The translations under genes and the position numbers were made by a program. Below, one piece after another: positions 1 through 9,582 of a DNA stretch of 64,000 nucleotides (within the stretch, counting starts at the first letter, position 1; each line of letters starts with the position of its first letter). The DNA comes from Thelephora terrestris (lineage: Eukaryota; Basidiomycota; Agaricomycetes; Thelephorales; Thelephoraceae), in NCBI GenBank assembly GCA_015956445.1, contig WIUZ02000023.1, forward strand, positions 434,001 to 498,000. Direction: 5' to 3'. Below the pieces are notes generated by a model, which saw only the letters and a program-made list of their open reading frames with translations, had not been told where the DNA came from and did no database searches.

Positions 1-445
1 GTTGTGTCCCATTCAGTTTCCGGGTGATTGTCTTCCAGAATTCCTTGATCTCCCTTGGGGAGTTGGGGGCGTATATTGCCAGAATGTTGATTCTTTGGGT
101 GTCCTGCCAGGGAAGGTTCACCATAATGGCTCTCCCCGGAACGATCACAGTCTCTCTGACATCGTCTGTTTTCAGGTATTTTTTGTTCAGGACTATCGCC
201 ACTCCCCTCGCGTTCCTGGTCTGGGGGTCTGGTGAGTAGTGGATAGTGAGCCGTGTGCCGAATAGGCCTTGGAATTGGTTGGCCAGGTCATCTGTGAGGT
301 GGGTCTCTTGGACCGCCATGGCTGCGATGTTGTTCTCGCGTATCACCTGTGGTATGTGCATCCATTTTTCTATCTCGCCGGATTTTCTGCCTTTGATGTT
401 TAGTGAGGCGATCTTAAAGCTCGCTTTTGCAGCCCGTTGGTGCAT
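1..445 (-). CDS. LINE ORF2, apurinic-type endonuclease domain (partial)
   Basis: Translation from the first in-frame ATG at 445 gives an exonuclease-endonuclease-phosphatase fold seen in LINE ORF2 proteins. Visible motifs are KIASLNIKGR (first strand, metal-binding Asn), AMAVQETHL (catalytic Glu), GVAIVLNK and INILAIYAPN. The role would be to nick the target DNA and prime reverse transcription. The frame stays open upstream to about 781 through a Ser/Pro/Arg-rich leader without a Met, so the true start could lie further up by re-initiation or frameshift from ORF1. The frame is still open at the window edge; the RT lies outside. No break is visible in the 148 codons present. Confidence 0.85.
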   Translation of the reverse strand, partial: MHQRAAKASFKIASLNIKGRKSGEIEKWMHIPQVIRENNIAAMAVQETHLTDDLANQFQGLFGTRLTIHYSPDPQTRNARGVAIVLNKKYLKTDDVRETVIVPGRAIMVNLPWQDTQRINILAIYAPNSPREIKEFWKTITRKLNGTQ

Positions 446-781
446 CGCGTGGTTTCGCGGTGCAGGAGGACTTAGCCCCCTACCCCTGGTTGTGGGGTTG
501 TGGTGGTGTCTGATGTGACCGTCTGCCCGGGCTGGGTATTGGCTTTGTTCGGCCGCCCAGGAACCGTTGCCTACTCTTGCGGCTCGATCATCAGGGGGCG
601 TAGGACCGGCAACGGCTGGCCCCCCCCCTCCTGAGCGCGAAGATAATCCGAAGGAGGAGGAGGAGGTACTGGAAGTGCCGTGCTGAGTGGTCGCTAGAAT
701 TCCCCTGTGGTCGGCAACCGCGACGGAGGGAGGAAGGTGTAGGGGACTACTACGCCGCAGGGCCTGGGGTCCTGGGGCTTT

Positions 782-1178
782 TCATCCTCTACTTCAGTGG
801 GATTGCCACACGGGATCTTCCAGGCCTAAATAGGCCCCCGTTTCGGTGTTTACGAAGCAGTGCTTCCCCTAAGGCTTTCCTGTCCTGGGCTCCATTCGCC
901 CAGCCAGTATATTTGGGCCTTCGGGTTTCGAGGTTTTGTTTTCCATGGCTCCGCGACCGCGCTCCTCTCCCTTGTCTCGGCAAGGGGCATCTGCCATCCC
1001 AGGATGGCAGTATTGCGGATGTCTTATCAGGTCACTTGTGTAATCGTGAGGTGGGGTGTTTATTCAAAAGGTGGTACGGTAGTACGGTCTAATACGAGCT
1101 ATGCTAGCGGATTGGGGGATGTATAGATCTTGCTTGTTTGTCGTGTCGGGCGTGTGGTATTCGGGTTGGGGCGCCTCG
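782..1178 (-). other. ORF1-ORF2 spacer of the LINE
   Basis: About 400 bp between the ORF1 stop and the open ORF2 frame. A 64-codon minus-strand ORF (983-789) is basic and unrecognised. I see nothing else here. Confidence 0.4.
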
Positions 1179-2410
1179 TTAGGCCCTGGTGGAACTTCTC
1201 CCTCTCGCGTTGGTGCCTCTGCCGCGTGGGTAGGCGGATGCAACTTGTTTTCTAATGACTGGGCGCGTGGCCTGGGCAGTCTGGGTGGCGTTGATAAGGC
1301 TCTCGAGGGCTGGGGAGTTGGCTGGAGCGGGGTTGATCCATCCCGGGGCTTTGGTGAACTCGCACATCCCTCCAGGGTGTCCTTCGGAGTGGCAGATCGA
1401 GCAGGTGTAGATCCTCTTGGAGGTTCCGGCGCCGTTAGCCTCGGTGGCGAAGGTGACTTGTCTAACTTTGGCGATCCAGTCCTTCAGTGCGGTGTGGTCG
1501 TTTGTCGCGGGGGCTATGAAGACATTCCACGCGGGGTGACCTTCTTCTCCCGTGCCAATGTCCTCCTTTTTGACGAGTTCAAAGCGTTTGATGACAACAG
1601 AGGCGTTGATGAACCTGAGGGCCTCGTGGACTGAGCTGTTCATGGGGTGGGGTATGTTGTCCCGGAAGTAAGCAAGGAGGCGTTTAGACTCCATCGTGGG
1701 GCCGAGGTCTTCTCCGCCGAAGAGGGTGCGCTGAACCACGTGCTTGACTAGGGCTTCCGTCTTGCGTTCCGATTCGTCGAGGAATATGAAGCCTTTCAGG
1801 GTGGTGACGAACATGGTCGGGGCTGGGTTGAAGGGTATGAAGATGACCGTGATCTCCGCCGTCGAGATGAATTTCTAAGACGGGGGCGGTGTTAGTTGTT
1901 AAAATATGGTGGGGTGGGGTAGGTTCTTACCCTGTTGATTAGGCTGTCGGCGTTGGCCTGTGAGATGTTCTTGATTAAGGCACACAGTGGGGGGCCTTCT
2001 TTCTTCCCGGGTTTGACTTCTGGGACCGGAATCGCTACGGTCGGGTTTCCAGCGAGGCCTAGTGCGGATTTGATAGCTGCTCTGATCTGGAGGATTTCTT
2101 TCTTGTCCTCAATTCTTCCTCCATATGCTTTGTAGGCGAGTAATTTGGGGCCTGGGTCCGCAATCCACATCGCTCGCTGTGCGCTGTTGAGGTTCTCGAG
2201 GGCTCTGTCGGTGGACCAGCCGTGGATGTCGAGGGGGTTTGGGGTGGGGGTAGGGGTGTAGGCTAGTGCGTCGAGCTGTTGTTCTGTCTCCTGACTCTGT
2301 ATAGTGCCGATAATAAGGGTTGATCTGTCGTGTGTTGTCTTAGTGCGTACTGGGCTGGGTTTCCCGGCGTCGTCAGACAACTGGGCTTCGTCTGCAGATC
2401 TCGTGGTCAT
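1179..2410 (-). CDS. LINE ORF1, gag-like zinc-knuckle protein with an intron
   Basis: Two exons, 2410-1931 and 1874-1179, give a 391-residue protein. The intervening 56 bp (1930-1875) starts GTAAGA, has CTAAC before the end and finishes TTAG; it is not a multiple of three and contains stops. Removing it joins the frames exactly in phase 0. Near the C terminus, CSICHSEGHPGGMC is a CCHC zinc knuckle (CX2CX4HX4C), followed by an Arg/Gly-rich tail (YPRGRGTNARGR), as expected for an RNA-binding ORF1 protein that packages LINE RNA. The start is the ATG at 2410. The alternative that this is a host gene next to a LINE is weakened by the knuckle and by the ORF2 directly downstream. Confidence 0.75.
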
Positions 2411-2822
2411 GGTCGTGGTGTAATGAGTGTGGCGGCGTTATGGATGTGAGGAGTGCGTGGGAGATGAGAGGGTGGGGGATGGGGGTCATATGGGTTGCGC
2501 TTCCTGTGCTTTTTATGCGTTGGGGGCTAGGGTCGTGGTTTCCGCGAGGCATTTCTCTCGCCTCGGTTGGGTGTGGTATTCGCTACGCGTCGGGGCATGA
2601 GGGCTGGGTGATGTGGCACGTTGTGGGTTCTGGGTCCGCACGTGTTATTTTCGTCGCATTCGGGGGTGACGGCGCTGGGGAGAGGTGATTTGGCAGTTGG
2701 GGGTTGTCCTCAGGTTGGTAAGGCGGTGGGGGGGTGGGCTGGTGAGACCCGGAGTCTTGTCGACTCTAGTTCCCTAGCCCCGCTTTCGCGTGGGAAAAAT
2801 CCGACCAAGTGGTGGATGCGGA

Positions 2823-5543
2823 TCAAGGGCCCCCCATCCCGACCTTGGTCTTCACTCGGCCCGCCGTGACCTTCACCTGGAAGAGCGTCTCGAGGATTGT
2901 GGTGATCATGAAATGGAAGAATTTTGCTGCAGCGTAAGGATCGTCCGCGATGTTCTTCGCCCTCTTGGACTTGTCTGGGCCCAAGGTAGCCATAAATTTG
3001 TCCATGTCGATATCCTCGCCAGCAAATACCTGGGTGATCAGGTCGTGCAGATCAGAGGGGTTGATCGTTATCCAGAGGGAAGGGGGGCCTAAGATTGTTG
3101 AGGTCGACCAGATCTGGCTCCGCAGTCGATAGCGAGACTGGTCCGATCCGGAGACTCGAGCTGCTGTAGCATGGACATGCTTCCTGAGCACTCGGATAGC
3201 TTCATCTGAGATGGGCAGACCATGATCTTCATCAGATTTTGCCTGCTCGAGCTTTTCGGCGGTAACAGACGAGATAGCGCGAGCTTCGCGTTCAAACACC
3301 TGCCCTTTCATCTGGATCCGTGCAGAACTCAGGGCCTGCCGGCGTTGAGAGATGCCGAAGACAACAAAGGGGAAGGTTTCATGTTTCCGAAATCGTCGAT
3401 CAAAGTACTGGAGTGACCATCGGATATGCTCAGGGAGGTCAAGAGGGATGGGTCTTGCGCTTTCGAGCCCACCCTGGCCATATGGATACAGGCAGGGAAA
3501 CACCTTTTCGAAAAAGTTGTGTTGATCGGCGGGACAATGGTCGGCATTGTTGCGTGTTGGGAAGTCAGAAGCGGGCTGACCACTGTGGCGTACTGCGTAT
3601 GGTCCTTCGCGACCATCCTTCCACATATTCAACAAACCCCAGTTCATCAGCTCGTTTGCGGTAATGTTGGAGAGATCGCAGTCGACCGATCCGGAGACCT
3701 GAAGTGGGATAACGTCAGGGGAGCCATCATCTGGTTCTAGTGTCAGCAACTGGGAGATATAGAGAACGATGCGTGATTGACTGCGCACCTGTGTCCTGAG
3801 AAGGCGCATGGAGATCACTCTGTTCCAATGGATCTGTCCCTTCATCCCTCGCATCGCCTGTGGTGTTTGCGTTAACCCTGTGAGCGTGGATCGAATGCAA
3901 TAAATCATACCGATATCCTCTGTCCGAACATATCCCGATGACTCCTGGTCTACCAGACCTTCGTCTGTTGACTGGCGAATGACACCTAGGACTTCGTCCG
4001 GCACGTCATCCTCCAGGAGTTGATCAAGTTCACGATCACCGATAACAATATCACTGTAATATTTCGGGTTATTCTCCTTGAGCCAGACGAGTGCCCTCGA
4101 AACATGGTGGCGTCGAACCCGAAACGTCGAGTGCAGCCACTTCTTGGGAATCTGACCAGCCCCGATATAGGTGATCGCAATCAAAGAGGACAAGACCGAT
4201 AAGGGACGTGGCATCAGCGTTCCCTCCACCATCTTGGTCATCGCATGAACGTTGAGCTCATATGTGCTCACGTTACCACGCATTCCTCGCTGTAGCCCCT
4301 CCGTTGCACCACCGCCTGATTTGGGGAAGAGCTTGAACACGTATACACGGGGGTACAGGTGTGCAATCAGGAGCTGCTCCGGGAACGTCAGGCTACTGAG
4401 CCCGGTGGGGATAGCTCCGACCCAAAGGTTGTTGGCGAGTGAGAACCTCGGAGGAACTTCCGTCTGTTTCCTCAAATCTCGCATGCACTCATCGCACACG
4501 TTTGCAACCGTACCCCCGCCGTTGCATCGGGTGAGACCCTCGGGCTGGAGTAGCATACCATCAAAAAGGGTATGTTTCGGGTGCGGTCGCTCTGGAACCA
4601 ATCGCGATGACAAAGGAATTTCCTTTAGCTCCAGGCTTGAGACCTTGTCGGGCCGATGGTCCCGTTCACGTCCACATACAGCACAGACAACCAGTTTCAG
4701 TGCAGCGTTTGAAGTTGCCTCGTAAAATTCGCGGTAACAGGACTTCTGTATGGGTTCCGATGGAAGATCCAAAAAATCTCCAGGTTCACCCAGGTCTTCG
4801 GTGTCGGGCCGGGATGCCTTTCTCGCTGGGAGCTGCTCGTCGTCTCTCTCACTGGGGGCAGGGGCACCTGGAATTGGTGATTACATCTTGATTACATGGT
4901 GAGCTCATGTGCACTTTTCAATAATTGTAATCGCTGATTCCAGGTTGATTACATTTAAAATGTTACCTTGACATGTAATTCAACTGTTGCCACCAACTCC
5001 ATTTGAAATTTCCTCAAGATGTTCCCAAGCAATGTTTCCTGAATGTGCCCAGTGGGTACATTGTGAAAACATCCCATGTTTTTGAGCACATTTAGATTAC
5101 ATCTCAGACGATTGAAGAACATGCTGATTACATTGCAGTATCATTTTTGCTGACAGGTCAAAAGCATCCCAGAAACATTTGTTGAGAACATTTCAAATGG
5201 AATTGGTGGACATTGGTTGGATTACATGTCAAGGTAACATTTGAAATGTAATCAACCTGGAATCGGTGATTACAATTATTGAAAAGTGCACATGAATTCA
5301 CCATGTAATCAAGATGTAATCACTGATTCCAGGTGCCCCTGCCCTCAGTGTCTTTCGCTTTTGGCCCCCGGTCAGGAGCTTGTTCAAGCTTTCCTCGAGA
5401 GAAGGGGTGAGGTTCGCCGCAACATAGTCTGTCAAGGCCGACTTCTTGTTCCTGGTAGGGCGAGGAATGGTAAGTTTACCCTTCACAGCAGTCAGGATGT
5501 CCTTGACGAGGAGCTTTGAGATTTCCACAGCGGTGAGACGCAT
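2823..5543 (-). pseudogene. Helitron Rep protein, N-terminal part, interrupted by a MITE and truncated
   Basis: Helitrons are rolling-circle DNA transposons. From the ATG at 5543, with the MITE (4850-5350) and one 3-bp duplication left out, the frame reads 738 codons to 2823. The joint gives GGQKRKRDDEQLP without a shift. Residues roughly 100-330 have the pattern of DUF6570 (VCAVCGRERDH, NVCDECMRDL, WVGAIPTGL, LIAHLYPRVYVFKL), typical of fungal Helitron proteins. After that comes the Helitron-like N domain (HNFFEKVFPCLYPYGQGG, WITINPSDLHDLITQVF, FFHFMITTILETLF). The protein stops at VGMGGP, before the HUH relaxase motif and the whole Pif1-type helicase. The breakpoint coincides with the LINE 5' end, so the rest probably lies left of the window. 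It cannot mobilise itself as it stands. Confidence 0.85.
4850..5350. mobile_element. CACTA-like MITE, copy 1
   Basis: A 501-bp non-autonomous DNA element inside the Helitron gene. Its ends are CACTGGGGGCAGGGGCACC and the inverse of CACTGAGGGCAGGGGCACC. The inverted similarity continues for about 140 bp (GATTACATCTTGATTACATG, GTGCACTTTTCAAT). The flanks carry a 3-bp duplication TCT (4847-4849 and 5351-5353). CACTA/G ends plus a 3-bp duplication fit the EnSpm/CACTA superfamily. No coding capacity is seen. Confidence 0.85.
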
Positions 5544-5895
5544 GAGAGAGGAAGAGGAGATTACTGTCAGCTGCAAGCGTTGCTAACGTCTCATATCTTC
5601 CCAGCGCCATGCTCGCTTACTGCTGGTCGGTCCGCCGGCCTGGTGAAATGCACCCTGGCCAATCCATTAACTCGGTAGAGTGCACCTGTGCACCTCCATC
5701 GGTTGTGTTTGCATGTAAACTAACCAGTGTGAGGCAATCGTTACCCGAGTCAGGAACCACAAGTTGGCACCCCCCTTGGGCCGGCTACCTTAAAAAGCGG
5801 ACGGTTGTCTCATCAAGGTGCTTCAGATCCCCCTTCTCCAACTGTTTTCTGTCTCTCCTGCTAACAACCCACTTTCGCTCTCACCATCTGTCACC
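5544..5895. promoter_or_regulatory. Intergenic region, probable divergent promoter
   Basis: Separates the leftward Helitron gene from the rightward gene at 5896. An A-rich CTTAAAAAG at about 5790 lies roughly 105 bp before the ATG and may act as a TATA-like element. The Helitron 5' end should also fall in this stretch but I could not place it. Confidence 0.3.
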
Positions 5896-6965
5896 ATGGT
5901 CTCAACCGTTCATTTTATTCCTGCGAGCCCCGAGGTGGTGGCCGAACGCCTTGATACAAAGATGGGCATCGTCCGTCAGACCCTTCTCTCCATGGGCGAG
6001 TTTCTCTCCGACCCTGCTATACGTGGACGTGTCCACTGGGTATCTTGTGGTTCCGGCCACATGCTTGCTGTCAAAAGCGAAGAATCAACCGACACAGACA
6101 CCACCAACCCCCTCTTGTCCACCACGGATGCTGCCAGCCCCCTCTTGTCCACCGCGGATGCTGCCAACCCCCTCTCACGCTCGGACGATGGTCCTTCATC
6201 CCCACGTCCTCAGGACGATTCAGTCAGTGCTGAACCGACTGCCGACCCTGCCTCTCCCTCAAGTTCCATTATCCAGGCTGTTCCTGCCACCCACGCTATG
6301 GTTGTGAAAATTGTGCCGGGTCAAAGCTGGCTCCACGCCGATGGGAAGTGGACTGGACCCACTCAGTATGTCAGACAATTTGAGCACGTGAAGCTCCTTT
6401 GCACCGGGACCGCCCCAGACCACACACGGTTCCACCACGATTACGCAACCTCTGTTGCTAATTTGAGGGGCATCATGGAAGATATGAGGACTGCGGAATC
6501 TCCTGCAGTGGGTGTCATGACGGTCCCGGACGATTATGTCAAAGTTCGCCGCAGTCTGTTTGCGGTCAGTTGATGCCAAATCCTACTCTGCACTACATTA
6601 GCTGACTATGACCATGTTCAGGAATACGAGAACGCCGATGATGCAAATCCTGCGGGTAAGACTTCCTCCGCTTTCGTTTCAATCCTGTCGTTGACGAGGT
6701 TTGTCTAGACGTTGCCGCCACACGGGCATGGCATACTACTACGCCTGAAGCAGCTGCAGCTCTTGCTCAGATTGCCGAAACCCATGCTGTTTGCCCATTG
6801 CCTGCGTATGACCAGAATGGATTGCTCATTGAGCCCAGGTTGTATGCCTCTCGGTTGGGGGGATCAACCGCGATCATGCGTTTCGAGCTCTACCACCATT
6901 CCATCCGGAACAGGAAGGACAAAAACAGTCTGCCGATCAACACGTTCAGCACCCGACTCGTCCAG
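5896..6965 (+). CDS. Basidiomycete protein of unknown function, disrupted at its 3' end by copia
   Basis: Start ATG at 5896 (ACCATGG context). Exon 1 runs to about 6564; a short exon (about 6622-6655) and a third exon (from about 6710) follow after GT-AG introns. The third exon reads on to 6965, where the copia LTR begins. The sequence right of the other LTR (16375-16389) supplies CAG TGG TGG TAC TGA, so the original protein probably ended LVQWWY. The product would be about 340 residues. Near residues 70-100 a 30-bp unit repeats, giving PLLSTTDAA/PLLSTADAA. The C-terminal part (LPAYDQNGLLIEP, MRFELYHHSI) resembles a hypothetical-protein family I associate with Agaricomycetes; no function is known to me. 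Confidence 0.55.
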
Positions 6966-7318
6966 TGTTGAGCAGGTAGAGTATATTCTATACTACTACA
7001 TGGCGTACTCTAGTTCTTACCTGAGAGGGGAAGATACAGTAGTGCAAGTGGGAGGGAGAGAGAGAGAAGCGATTGATTGATCTATGGACACATGAGGGGT
7101 ATATATACTATCTACTCTATTAACGTCACATCTATACAGTGTGACTGATGCGTGGTCCGTGCGGCAGCTTAAGGCACGCGCGCGTCATACCGATCGATCG
7201 GGTCACTGATGTGACACCGTCCCTTCGGGTCGCTTATTCAGCGCTCTCCGGCATCGGCTCTCGCACGAAGCGGTAGAGCCGGTTGACCCGTTGCCAGGCA
7301 CAGACCTTCGGTTCAACA
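6966..7318 (-). repeat. Copia 3' LTR
   Basis: A 353-bp direct repeat of 16020-16372, bounded by TG...CA. It contains a GTATATATAC TATA-like box near 7098 and a run of GA repeats. A polypurine tract (CTCCCCCTT on the plus strand, 7319-7327) adjoins it on the internal side. Confidence 0.93.
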
Positions 7319-7394
7319 CTCCCCCTTACTAAGTACAGCTCCCTGTATAACTTCATTGGTGGGAACTGGACTGTAGTAAGTTGGAGGTATGTGC

Positions 7395-8183
7395 TCAGAA
7401 GAATTCAAGGCCTAAGGCATCTCTAAATTTTCTGAGTTTGACGACTCCAAGGTTCTTTGTCAGGAGATCCGCGGGGTTGTCATCTCCAGGAATGAAATAC
7501 ACTACCACGCGTCCATCATTGATGACCTCGCGAATATAATGATAGCGGATGTCGATGTGTTTCGACCTCTTTTCAGTAACCGGGTTTGAGGCGATAAAGA
7601 TCGAGCCTTGGTTATCTCCGCAGATTGGGATGGCTTTAAGGTCATAGCCGAGCTCCCCCAGAAGGGTATGCATCCAGACTACTTGGCGGCTACAATCAGA
7701 GAGCACCATGTATTCAGCCTCAGTGGACGACAGCGCAATGGTTTTCTGCGCTCTTGAGGTCCATGAAATGAGCCCTTTTGCCATTCGGACAAAGTATCCA
7801 CTTTGGGATCGTCTCTGAGTGGGGTCTGAAGCCCAGTCTGAGTCGGTACAGGCTGAGATACCCTCCCGTAAATCTCCGTCGTAGGTTAATCGATATTTGG
7901 AAGTCCTGATTAGATAGCGGCAGATATACAGCGCTTTCTCGACGTGCTCTTTTGATGGGTTTGCAGCATATTGCGCAAGTTTGGTAACCGCAAAGGCGAT
8001 ATCTGGTCGGGTACCCAGCATGAGGTATAGTAAGGAACCAATTATGGTTTGGAACCTGCTTCGTCTTTCCGGGCATGCTACCTCTGTCGACGGAGTCGGC
8101 ACATACCCGGCCGGGAGAGGGGTTGCTGCGACTTTAGCATTTTGCATCCCACATCGCTCAAGGACCGTTTGAAGGTAGGCGCA
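7395..8183 (-). CDS. Copia pol, RNase H end
   Basis: The 3' part of the same pol gene, separated from the rest by A1. It carries the post-RT region (GTRPDIAFAVTKLAQYA) and the RNase H domain (CTDSDWASD, ALSSTEAEYM, DNQGSIFIA, KHIDIRYHYIRE, DDNPADLLTK), ending in a stop at 7395 shortly before the polypurine tract. Confidence 0.92.
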   Translation of the reverse strand, partial: CAYLQTVLERCGMQNAKVAATPLPAGYVPTPSTEVACPERRSRFQTIIGSLLYLMLGTRPDIAFAVTKLAQYAANPSKEHVEKALYICRYLIRTSKYRLTYDGDLREGISACTDSDWASDPTQRRSQSGYFVRMAKGLISWTSRAQKTIALSSTEAEYMVLSDCSRQVVWMHTLLGELGYDLKAIPICGDNQGSIFIASNPVTEKRSKHIDIRYHYIREVINDGRVVVYFIPGDDNPADLLTKNLGVVKLRKFRDALGLEFF

Positions 8184-9509
8184 TGTCAGGGCCACTCTAC
8201 CCCAACAACTACCAGTGCACTGAGCCGACTCCGCGGAGTACTCACTAGTCCGACTAGCTTGTGAGAGAACGATCACGTCTCTATTCTTCCGGTAGGTTGT
8301 CCGAGGTCACTACAAGTCAGGTCGAAATCCTAAAGAGAAACCCAACCTAAACCGTACTTCGTTCGGTTTAACAAGCAAGGGTTGATCCCTACAACAGGAT
8401 TTGATGACTCCACCAGTTGATCGACTGGACGCTCGAGGTGTTCTAATATGACTGCTGGGAGTCTATAGTTACGAGGCGCAGGTGACGCGCAGAGCGGGAG
8501 GGAGAGCAGATGGGGATGTCTTGGATCAAACAAGAAACTCTGACTTGTCCTTAACTGCAACTGGGCTGAGAAGGGCAGAGGATTTCCTGAGGTAACAAAA
8601 CTAAGGTACTACGATACAGCCACAGTTGCTACTTATACTAAAGGAGTGGCCATGACGTCAATACCCTAATATACCCTTATCAAGTCCGAACAAAGGGAGA
8701 TAAGGAGTGTGAGAACGCTAAGTAAGGGAAGCGAACAAATATGATGCGTGGGAGAGTAAAGGACAAAGGGCCTTACTAGTGTGTGAAGGATTGCATAAAA
8801 GATAACAGATGTCCGCATGAAACATAGGGGTAAAGATAACACTAGTCCTAAAGGAAAAAGGGGCATGGGTCATGAAAGTTCGTACCTGAATCTAGACCAC
8901 ACCCAAGGGTCAGGTGAGCACCGTCTCTGAGCTTCTGTGATTGGCTAGAGATCGAAGGAACTCTACACATCCCTTGTTGTCGGTAGGTGGTATGATACCA
9001 ACGGACAGGCAGTAACCTGGGAGTTGCAACCGTAATCGCTTGATCAGACCCAGTCTTGATTAGGCATAGCACCTGGGAATATCGTTCTTCCTAAGTGGCA
9101 CCAGGGATTATATTCTTCGGCCGCTGTTCTCAGCTCGGGCCTACTCTGCTTCCAAAGCACAACTAGATCAGATAGGGTTACTATCCGATTAGAAGCACAG
9201 TGTCCAAATGTTGATACCCCGTGCCCACGTGTGTGTTCCAGGGTCCAGGGTTGATCGTAATCGTAAAGTCATGAGGGGTCGTAAAAGGGGTCATGATGTC
9301 ATAAAGGGGTCATCAGGGTCTTGAGACCTATTTTTAGTGCGCGCGCGTTCTAGGCGTTCCGGAACGAAGTTCTTCCAAGGCCGTCCCGCGGGCCGAGGTG
9401 TCAGCTTGATGTAGTAAGCCAACGATGATGGTACAGGGGCGGAAGTTGATGTGACCCGGACCAATGAGGTTCGTCGAGGTAGGTCACGTGAAGGATCACC
9501 GATCTAGGC

Positions 9510-9515
9510 TATAAG
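9510..9515 (+). promoter_or_regulatory. TATA box of the type A gene
   Basis: TATAAG lies about 70 bp before the ATG at 9583, with a CACGTG palindrome at 9485-9490 upstream. Both recur at the same spacing in the other type A copies (for example TATAAG at 39955-39960). Confidence 0.55.
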
Positions 9516-9582
9516 AAGGACGTCTTCTTGGAGCCATCCTTGATCAGCAACACCAGCAACTTCCCCATCATCTTACCAAAAC

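Larger units (their letters stand above)
1..2825 (-). mobile_element. Non-LTR retrotransposon (LINE), 5' portion
   Basis: A minus-strand LINE occupies the left edge, reading from about 2825 leftward and leaving the window before its reverse transcriptase. It has a two-ORF plan: ORF1 (2410-1179) with a zinc knuckle, then ORF2, which begins an endonuclease. The 5' boundary is placed near 2825 because the Helitron reading frame stops making sense there, so the LINE probably inserted into the Helitron gene. The stretch 2411-2825 is GC-rich with no convincing ORF and would be its 5' UTR. The plan resembles fungal Tad-type LINEs, but without the RT domain the clade is an inference. Confidence 0.8.

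Noticed and set aside
1101-1634. Plus-strand 177-codon Gly/Ser-rich ORF
   Set aside because: It is antisense to the LINE ORF1 zinc-knuckle frame, which has clear motifs.
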